From Helianthus annuus (taxonomy: Eukaryota; Streptophyta; Magnoliopsida; Asterales; Asteraceae), in NCBI RefSeq assembly GCF_002127325.2, contig NC_035447.2:25291780-25355779 (forward strand): a stretch of DNA of 64,000 nucleotides, in the 5' to 3' direction. Position numbers and translations under genes: made by a program. The notes under the pieces were generated by a model. The model did no database searches. It worked only from the letters and a program-made list of their open reading frames with translations, and was not told the origin of the DNA. Shown in pieces: positions 56,723-64,000 of the stretch (position 1 is its first letter; every line of letters starts with the position of its first letter).

Positions 56723-57301
56723 TTCAATCATTTAATAATATTTATATTAATTTACTTATTATTTATTATGTTTGAGGTAATATGATAAATTGCCATATAG
56801 ACTTTTAGTGGAATCTTTTATTATAAAAGAATGTTATATGGCATTAAAGGGATCTTTTTATTAGTATTAGATAAGAGATTATTTTTTTTTCTTATATTTT
56901 TCATGTCTTTATCAATTGCGCGTTACTATAGTTTTCAATTAAATGTTATTGAATCCATAACATAATTTTAACTAATCAAATAACCACTCAACTTTCTTAT
57001 ATTAACTGTTATTAATTTTCTCTTTAATGCATCACATTCAATACGTTTTGATTTTATTTTAAACAGTATTACTATTAATTGACATTTACTTTAAAATATA
57101 GATACAATTTTACTTTTATATAATATTAATTTATATGGAATTAAATACATCTTTTAAAATTGCACCATCGTTATAATATTTTCTATTAACACTCGTCCTC
57201 TTTATAAAACTTTGTTATAAAGTTGTTAGCTCTCAACTTATTTATTTATTTTATAATTCATAAAATAGAAATATTGAAAGTAATTAAATTCCAAAGAGAA
57301 T
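56656..57301. other. Intergenic, no gene seen; flanking direct repeat
   Basis: 56660-56690 (TATAATCATAAATATAAG then ATTATTTTAA) repeats the sequence just left of element J (54078-54107). The rest is AT-rich with no frame. Confidence 0.65.
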
Positions 57302-57310
57302 AGTACACTC

Positions 57311-57631
57311 TTTTTTTTTTTTGAACGGCCAACGAATCCTCCAAATGGGTTACTGGCGAAATTCACCACATCGTGATACACTCGCCTTCCGAACCGGGGA
57401 AAACCCCCACCTAGGGCCGAAGCCCGTGAACACTCGCCCGAAGGCACGACAGTGCGGTAAGGTAAAACCCGCTCAGTTCAAGGATCGAACTAGCGATCGC
57501 CGCCTACTCGCCTAGTCTCCCATCATCACCAGGTGCCACAGAAACTAAATGCTAGGGGCAGGAATTGAACTTGAGTCACTTGGAACACAAGGTCTCTCCC
57601 TTACCACTCCACCACTAGCTCATTGGCTAAC
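57311..57631 (-). mobile_element. SINE with two tRNA-like modules
   Basis: Minus strand starts near GTTAGCCAATGAGCTAGTGG, with A-box-like AGTGGTGGAGTGG and B-box AAGTTCAATTCC, then a second B-box-like GCTAGTTCGATCC about 100 bases on, and ends CCGTTCAAAAAAAAAAAA. Target duplication AGTACACTC (plus following T's) at 57302-57310 and 57632-57640. The ...GTTCAAAAA end is shared with the SINE at 30.7 kb. Confidence 0.85.
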
Positions 57632-57884
57632 AGTACACTCTTTTTAAGTGTTGAATCAGAAAGTCTCTTGAGAGTGACTTAAAAGAACTCTAAAATATTG
57701 TTTTAGGGGGGCTCTATATATTACGTGTAAACACTTAGGTAGATGTATAGACACTTAGATGTTTTGAATGTGAGCATGAATTAACAATTGTAAAACGATA
57801 ACTTAAAGGTTTGTGAGTTTGAAAGTTTGTTACAAAGACATACATGTGATAAATCACATAACAACCTCATTGTCATTGAGCACA

Positions 57885-58287
57885 TGGTTGCAAAAGTCAG
57901 TAGACGCTCCTTAGTCTATCGACCGGGGAGTTGAGAGTACTCGGCCTAGCTGGAGAGTACTTAGTGAGTACTCGTATATGTTAAATTATTAAAAAAAATA
58001 GTTTTCAGAAATTAAATACATTTCAAATAACATAAATTTACTAGTATTTATTAAAAATAGATGAAAATGATATTTATTCTTTAATATGGTAGACATATAA
58101 ATTATGTTTTAATTTTTTAAAGTCAAACTCGGCCGGAGTTGACCTACTAGATTCGATTTTGCCCAAGGTTGACCCCGTTTCATCGATTCCAAGTAATTAG
58201 GCGGAGTTGAAGAAAGTCGCATCGGCAGCCTACCTTGTAACGACTAATAGGAGAGTGCTTGACCTTGGAGGCCTTGTTTTACAACCA
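57885..58287. mobile_element. Small non-coding TIR element
   Basis: 403 bases with inverted ends TGGTTGCAAAA and TTTTACAACCA (one mismatch) and flanks TTGAGCACA (57876-57884) and TTGAGCATA (58288-58296), a 9-base duplication with one change. 8-9 base duplications fit hAT or Mutator type. It contains CTCGGCCGGAGTTGACC-like words. Confidence 0.75.
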
Positions 58288-58368
58288 TTGAGCATATCAA
58301 TTTGGTGCTTTACTAATTAGTGATCGTATACACATCTGATCAACGTAGTTGATACTACATTAAAAACA

Positions 58369-59058
58369 TGTTATTTATGTAGGTCCGTTTTCGGAGGATC
58401 GATCACGAAACCAAATGCCTGTTTATAACAAACACGGTCACGAGTGCGGAATCCCCATGACGATGCAAACCAAACACAGAAATATCAAGAACACGATGTA
58501 ACCAAAGATTCACAGTCTATTGATTAAACGGATGAGAACAAACATCAAACACATACACACAATGTTTGAAGGTAAACCTCACAGTAGGATATGCTCTCAT
58601 CGTTTCACACAGAAACCAAGTGTGGTTTATATAGGCAGCCCAACCCAAACATGACGAAACACATAAAGGGCCTTGACGAAAAACCATGGTCGACGAATAA
58701 CCAGGTTATTCGTCACTGTTCATGACGAAACATAGTGTGACCAATAACAAGGTTTTTCGTCACACACATGTACGACGAAAGAGGGTCTTTCGTCGAGGGC
58801 TGCAAAAACAGAACAGCTGCAAACTGTTGACAGTTTGCAGCAGAACTTGAATAAACACACAGACAACATAAACTACCAACATATGCAACATGCATCAGTT
58901 TTAAAAATACATACCAAAAAGACAAACTGTCGAACCAAAGCAAGATAGGAGATATCCGACTTGGTCGACTGACGGAACATATAGACTCGATAAATAAAAG
59001 ACCGTAAAATACAACGCTACTAAAGAACAAGTTACAGACTCCAAAATATGTACCAACA
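58369..59058 (-). repeat. Element I LTR (3' LTR in element orientation)
   Basis: 690 bases, TG...CA. Minus-strand TATATAAAC box at about 58626-58635. A cluster of GACGAAAAAC-type words at 58671-58800 includes a perfect palindrome at 58692-58714. No partner in the window, so boundaries rest on the polypurine tract and TG/CA ends. Confidence 0.75.
58671..58800. repeat. GACGAAAAAC motif cluster 1 (LTR)
   Basis: Seven copies or close variants in both orientations, including arms GACGAATAACC and GGTTATTCGTC separated by one base. Confidence 0.85.
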
Positions 59059-59072
59059 AACTCCCCCTTGTC
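59059..59072 (-). promoter_or_regulatory. Element I polypurine tract
   Basis: Minus strand GACAAGGGGGAGTT directly before LTR start TGTTGGTAC. Confidence 0.8.
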
Positions 59073-59106
59073 TGTTACTTGGTCTTTGGTCTTCAATCTT
59101 CAGTCT

Positions 59107-62100
59107 TCAGTGTTTCGCGGACCACGAACTGCCAGCGTGGATCCCACGATAGTAACAAAAGCAAGTGACGCGCTGAAATCGTAACGCTTGATGCGCGTCC
59201 TTCTCTTCGTAAAAGATATCATGTCGGAATAGCTTGTTGATGTCGGCCGCGGACATGTTTACTATCCACATCGGGTCGAGCATGCGGAAGTTTTCTTGAT
59301 CGCCCTTAAACACAATAACGGCTTCGTGCGAATCTGAGTCGTAAAACCATAAATCCATGTCTTCCAAAAAGTTCTGTTTCATTGGCACCAAAGGAATCTT
59401 GTCCATAACCTTCGCCGGCTTATAAACAATCTTGTATCGTGCCGTGTTGGTTGATGGATCTAAGGTGAACTTGATTTGCTGATAGATTGGAAACTTAGGC
59501 TTGTACAACTCGTCTTTCCAGCCTGTCCTCTTGTTCATCTTTATCTTGCGAGCAAACAACATTGCTCCTTCGAAGTTTGAGTGATTAATGAGCTCAAGCT
59601 TTGTTAAGGCTGCAACATCATAAAATGGTAAGGACAAAATGCTCAGCAGCGACCTGAAATACCGAATACCGTATTCACGTTTGATGGCCATGCAGTGGAT
59701 TTCCTTTACAAACATCCAGCAAAGAATCTTTCCGTGCAAGTTCTCTTTCTCGTATTTCAGGTAGTCGACTTGAACTGCAGCTTGCATAAGCTTAGAGACT
59801 TTGGATAGGAACTGCTATCTCCACTCTGTGAACGCATCCGAGGCATTATCAGAAGGATCATGATTTTTCAATTTTTCATCGATGACGTCCACGTTTTCCT
59901 TCAACCATTCTTCATTAAAGGGAGTGAACTCAGTCCCGTCTTCTCGCACATAGGAAGACTTCTTATCACCGCCTTCAAAGACAATCTCTTCAACATTTTC
60001 TAAATTTGTTGTTTCCGGCTCGCTTGGAATATCATCAATAGCAGCATCATCAATTTTTTTCATTTCATTCAACGCTTGCAATTGCTCATGTGAAAGGTCA
60101 GAAACAATCTTTCCCTCTTCTAGAACTTCTCCAGTAATAGGATGCATAACCTGTAAAGCAAGATCAGCAGAGCTAGGAACAGAGGATGTACCAGCCATAG
60201 AGCTTTCAATGTAAGAACTGCTCTCTAGTTGTTGTACTTCTTCTATGATCCCACCAGAGGTTCCTTGTGCCGATTCAATCTGCGATGGCTTGAAGATAAC
60301 AATTTCAGTAGATGCAGTGGCTGGCGGTTGCTCAGATGTCACAGAAGGGTCAGGGTTACTCGGATCCTCAGAATCATGATCCTGTTTCTTCAAGGCTTCC
60401 TGTTGTTTGCATCGATCACCCCACAAAACGTTAACATGCTTTCTTACAGCCTCGAAACCATTAGTGATTCTCTTGACCCCATCTGTTATCTTGTTATTGC
60501 GGATGTGGTACCACTCTTTCATGTCGTCATGCTTTTCTTTAAGAGTTTCGGCCAACCTTTTAACCTCGATGCTTCTTTCTTTCAAGCGGTTCATCTCAAT
60601 ACCACGAGTGTTATCTGCAGCTCGCATTTGTTGCAATTGACGTTCTCTTTCTTCATCAGCAGCCTTCAAGCATGTATTCTCAGCCTTCAGTTGTTCTATC
60701 TCTGCTTATTGGCGTGTGATCTCAGCTTGTTGACGCCCAATAATGGAATTTAATGTATTTATCTCCAATTGTTGTTTGATCATGTCGCTTCTTGTAAGGT
60801 TGATCATTGCCGATTGCATATCAATTTGACCTGCAGTAGCTTGCAATTGAGAAAACAGGAAATCTACCTTTTCAACTTGCTGCATCTGAGAGAATCTACT
60901 TTGTCTGCGCTCTGAGGTTGGTTGAGAAGTTGTTGCTCGAATAGTGGATGCTATTGAGCGAGCAGGTTCTTGTGGTGTAACCGTAGGAGTTTCAGCAGCT
61001 GAAGTAACCATGGGAGTTGGTTCAGATGATCTTGGAGGAGACGATATGAGAGTAGCAGCTTCATTGGCCGTGAATCCAAGGTTCGGATTCATATCTGCTT
61101 CTTGAATAGGCTCTTGCTGTGGAATGGACTGCTGCACAGATGAATCACCAATGTTCTTCCTTGCCTTTTTCTTTCTACGAGTGGCAGTTTGTTTCCTTTT
61201 TAAACGTTCAGCTTTAGTATCTGAAGGAACGTATTCATCATCATCATCCCCTTGTCTAATCTTCCTGACTTTTCTCACACCACGTTCATCGAGATAGAAC
61301 TCGTATCCAGGCTCAGATCAATTATCATCAGACTCCGAATCCTCTGCATCACCTCTAGCCGAACTAGCACTAGCTGTACCAACAGCAGATGCACCAGCAG
61401 CACCAGCATCTCCACCATCACCACCTTCATCATCACCATTATCGTCACTGTCGCTTTCAGTAGAATCACCGAAAATATTGATCTTTTTGCGACCAAACTT
61501 GTCTTCCATCATCTTTTTCAACTTTGGCTCCTCGTCATCCGATTGGCTGTCATTGTGACGCCATTTGTCGTTTTCTGGAGCGATGTAGTCTGTCTTATCA
61601 AGAGCACCAAACAACTTCCTTGGCGGTTTGCTTTCTTTGTATCTATTCACTGCAATGCCCCTGAATATCTTTAGTGAATGCTCGATCATCGTATCTATCT
61701 TTAGAATATCATTATCAGCCTTTGGAAGATTGGGATGTTGGACATTCATGATCATTTGCAAAAATCGAGGATACATCCAGAACTTAATCCCTGTTGTACG
61801 GCCACCGGTTCTTTTCATATTATCCTTCATGTTAGCATAAATGTACTTCGAGATGCTAAACGGTTTGTTTAGCACCAAGGCCACCATGAGTCCCAGTAGA
61901 TCATTGCCTGCCATGTCGTAGCCAGCTCGTCTGTTGCTAATACACTGAATGAGTACATGCAGTAGAAACTTGTAGCGTATCGGCAAATCTCCTTTGTTGA
62001 TTTGACTTCTGAAAATATCACCGGTACACTTCATCCTAAGCAAACAACCGTGTGTGCACATTATTGGAACAGAATACGGTGCATTCGGATCATCTTGAAG

Positions 62101-62427
62101 TTATAGTACGGTGTTTAAGATATCCGGAGAGACATTCACATTCACTTGGTTAACTTGCCCTTGTATAAGCTCAGTTCCGTCAACTTCAATGACGATCGCT
62201 GAATTCCAGAAATCTTTGATGAGCGACTTGTAAACCGGTGTTGAAAAAGTAACGGCTTTGTTTATCCGAGATTCCCTTATCCATTGAGTGATCTCCTTCA
62301 GTTCTGAAAACTTCCCATCAGGATCAAGGTGTGCAATCATGTTGTGACGTTTTTCGGACATGAATTGTTCTTCCGGTTTGTTAGTTTTCTTAGTCGCGGG
62401 CTTGCGTTTCTTTTCTTTTGGTTCCAT
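59107..62427 (-). pseudogene. Element I extra open frame, 1106 codons with four in-frame stops
   Basis: One continuous frame from ATG 62427 to the stop at 59109-59107, broken only by TAA at codon 109 (62103), TGA at 370 (61320), TAA at 574 (60708) and TAG at 871 (59817); no frameshift. Regions: basic start MEPKEKKRKPATKK; globular part (codons about 20-270) with AVTFSTPVYKSLIKDFWNSA, HVLIQCISNRRAGYDMAG, LMVALVLNKPFSISKYIYAN and KFWMYPRFLQMIMN; acidic serine/glycine tract (about 315-365); basic KRKQTATRRKKKARKN; a long coiled coil (about 530-660); an acidic middle; and a second globular part (about 880-1106). It resembles a protein repeated in composite-plant LTR elements, sometimes labelled longin-like in databases as I recall. 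No enzyme motif seen; function unknown. Confidence 0.75.
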
Positions 62428-62428
62428 T

Positions 62429-63195
62429 CTGTATTCGAAAACATCCACAATAAGGTATAATGTCATATTATATGCATTAGACATATGTCTATACATGTTA
62501 ATGTATGAAGTGGACAGTCAACATGCATATACACATCTTCTGTGAAAGTGCACACAACAGAAAAATTTTCTAAGTGTTGGATGATGAAAGACCAACACTA
62601 TGACGAAAAACATGCTTTCATGGCGAAAAACCCTTGGTCAAACAGAGTCAACATTGACCTTTGACCCTGGGTTTTTCATCGACAGTCTTTCGACGAAAAA
62701 CACTCCTTTGTTAAACAGGTTATTCATCACAGATGGTATGAAGAAATACGTATTTCGTCGTCAGAGGTATTTCGTCGTCAGTTAGGGTTTTTCGATGGAC
62801 AACAATTTGGGGGTTTTTCGAAACAACGGGTTTTTTGCCGATTGAAGTTGAATCGACGATGATTCAGAAAAAAATCAAACACCATGACACTTTGTTTAAC
62901 CACAAACAAACCCAGAAGTGTAACCGACACGAGTTCAATCCGAAAATACACCCAAAACAGTTTAAACAACAACCAATATCCCATCCCCTGTTTTGGTACC
63001 TGAAAACATAAAACCAAATCAATGTACAGAACTACATATACACCCTATGTTTATCAGATTTCATGAAAACCAAGAGTAACAACAAAGTAATAAGAAGAAA
63101 TCAAATAATAAGGGTGTCCGAGGGTTTCTAAAGCATTCAAGCAAAACAGAGAGGTCTTTCAAGAATCTAGACATGAAAATAAGCCACTTGTATAC
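62429..63195 (-). other. Putative leader intron of the extra frame
   Basis: Minus strand donor CAAATCAAG|GTATAC at 63196/63195 and acceptor GAATACAG|AATGG at 62429/62428, one base before the ATG. 767 bases, with motif cluster 2 inside (62600-62815). Inferred from splice consensus only. Confidence 0.5.
62600..62815. repeat. GACGAAAAAC motif cluster 2
   Basis: About nine copies or variants (GACGAAAAAC, GGCGAAAAACC, GTATTTCGTCGTCAG twice, GGGTTTTTCG) in both orientations. Confidence 0.82.
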
Positions 63196-63332
63196 CTTGA
63201 TTTGATGAGAATTTTGAAGAAAATAAAGTGGGTTTGAAGTCGGTGAAAGGGAGGTATGGGGGTTGCTTGTGGGAGAAGATGAACAGGGTGAGTAGGTTTG
63301 AAAAAGTGAGGCCACTGATGTACTGGGACCCC
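63196..63332 (-). promoter_or_regulatory. Putative 5' UTR exon of the extra frame
   Basis: Minus strand, pyrimidine-rich CTCACCCTG, CATCTTCTCCC, ACCTCCCTTTCACC, as in plant 5' UTRs; bounded by the TATA box and the donor at 63195. Transcript start expected near 63305. Confidence 0.45.
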
Positions 63333-63340
63333 TTATATAA
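63333..63340 (-). promoter_or_regulatory. TATA box of the extra-frame transcript
   Basis: Minus strand TTATATAAGG about 140 bases upstream of the donor, immediately downstream of motif cluster 3. Confidence 0.5.
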
Positions 63341-63347
63341 TCAGTCG

Positions 63348-63592
63348 CTCCGACGAAAAACCAATCCCTGACGAAAAACATTTTGGGCTCGACGAAAAAC
63401 CTTGTTGGGCTTGAACAGTAAGCCCATGACGAAAATCCATAAGGCCCAAGGTTTTCCGTCGTGACCTCGATGAAAAACAGGTTTTTCGCCGTGACAAATT
63501 TTAAATTTGACCAAGATTGCAACCCCGTTGACTTTGAAGGGTTTTTCGTTGACCTTTAGATCTTTCGTGGACCTAAAGGTTTTTCGTGAAAC
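63348..63592. repeat. GACGAAAAAC motif cluster 3, upstream of the TATA box
   Basis: About ten copies or variants in both orientations (CGACGAAAAACC, GGTTTTCCGTCGTGAC, GGTTTTTCGCCGTGAC, GGGTTTTTCGTTGAC). Confidence 0.85.
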
Positions 63593-64000
63593 ATTTTATT
63601 TGAAATTACCAAGTCCAGAATTTGTACACTTTGAACAGATTTTATTGATTTGATCAGATTTTCATTGTGATTGAGTTTACCAAATGCAAAGGACATTTTA
63701 TGAATTCGGTTTCAGGTTTTTTTAGCAGAAAACTCCAAGTATCAACTTCGGCTAATCAAAAACAAACTTTACAACTTACACTAGAACTGAAATTAAAGTG
63801 CGGTAAACTAATGAGATGCAATAAAAATCAGTAAACGACTGTACAATTGTCAAACATTTTGCCAGTTTCAAGGAAAAAGAATCATACCAGCTTACGGTCT
63901 TTGTCATCATGGTTTTTGTTTCGATTTAAAGCTTTGGATAAGTATACTACCACGATTATCGATATTGTTGTCCACATAAGCTCAAACTGATCAAATGTAA
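63593..64000. other. Right edge, nothing recognised
   Basis: AT-rich, no frame, motif or boundary that I can assign. Probably still inside element I. Confidence 0.5.

Larger units (their letters stand above)
58369..64000 (-). mobile_element. Element I: partial LTR retrotransposon with extra open frame
   Basis: Minus-strand element running off the right edge. Plus-strand LTR 58369-59058 starts TGTTATTTATG and ends TACCAACA; next to it minus-strand AAGGGGGAGTT is a polypurine tract. Then comes a long non-enzymatic frame (59107-62427) and its apparent leader and promoter. No gag or pol domain lies in the visible part, and the second LTR is not in the window. Large extra frames between pol and 3' LTR are known in some plant copia (SIRE-like) elements; whether this is one depends on sequence beyond 64000. 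Confidence 0.75.

Noticed and set aside
60229..60753. Plus-strand frame opposite the element I protein
   Set aside because: Antisense shadow of the long minus-strand frame.
59107..62427. Element I frame as an ordinary host gene
   Set aside because: It ends about 35 bases before a polypurine tract and LTR-like end and shares its motif clusters with that LTR, so it belongs to the element; a captured host origin long ago is still possible.

Overview
This is nuclear DNA of a flowering plant, most likely a eudicot and probably Asteraceae. The evidence is a plant LONGIFOLIA/TRM gene with GT-AG introns at the left edge, followed by about 60 kb of nested plant LTR retrotransposons, DNA transposons and SINEs. 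The family guess rests on memory of composite-plant element proteins (the long two-knuckle CCHC gag at 36.9-40.4 kb and the large extra open frame at 59.1-62.4 kb); it cannot be proved here. I see no other intact host gene, and no bacterial, organellar, rRNA or true tRNA gene.

Layout. 252-3219: last four exons of a LONGIFOLIA-type gene on the plus strand. 3762-3855: a (TCA)n microsatellite, split by element A. 3856-26110: element A, an old Ty3/gypsy chromovirus with 2.7 and 3.4 kb LTRs and an ATCAT target duplication. Inside its reverse transcriptase sits element B (8825-20461, AGCAG duplication, minus strand, no coding). Inside B's right LTR sits CACTA element C (15123-18416, ATG duplication), and inside that MITE D (16382-16728, TAA duplication): four nesting levels, each with matching target duplications. 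26154-28880: element E, a gag-only LTR element on the minus strand (GCAAA duplication). 30.7-31.1 kb: a SINE with tandem tRNA-like heads. 31145-45176: element F, a Ty1/copia on the minus strand, inserted in a head unit and itself split by element G (35546-43502, GAAAT duplication), a young gag-only element with a near-intact 1158-codon frame. 46282-52868: element H, a plus-strand copia. 54150-56655: element J, a MULE-like TIR element with internal satellites. 57311-57631: a SINE. 57885-58287: a small TIR element. 58369 to the right edge: element I, a minus-strand LTR element whose partner LTR is outside the window, carrying a 1106-codon extra frame broken only by four in-frame stops.

How things fit. 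About 85% of the window is transposable element. By-eye LTR mismatch counts agree with the nesting: F about 5-6% versus G 0.9%; A about 3% versus B about 1-2%; H about 1.8%; E about 3%. Most coding regions are decayed; G's gag, H's polyprotein and I's extra frame are the best preserved.

Most interesting signals. (1) Four unrelated elements (A, G, H, I) each carry a dense array of their own short CG-containing motif in the LTR or leader (TCGCACA; GGNYCGCTC; CTCGAGACC; GACGAAAAAC), often with 20-25 base spacing. (2) A and B each carry families of small hairpins in which the loop is conserved but the stem sequences change with matching partner changes. (3) H appears to encode the start of gag in its LTR, joined to the body by a 1.36 kb leader intron. 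(4) The extra frame of I has what look like its own TATA promoter and leader intron, and four nonsense codons but no frameshift. All of these are sequence readings that need alignment or RNA data to confirm.
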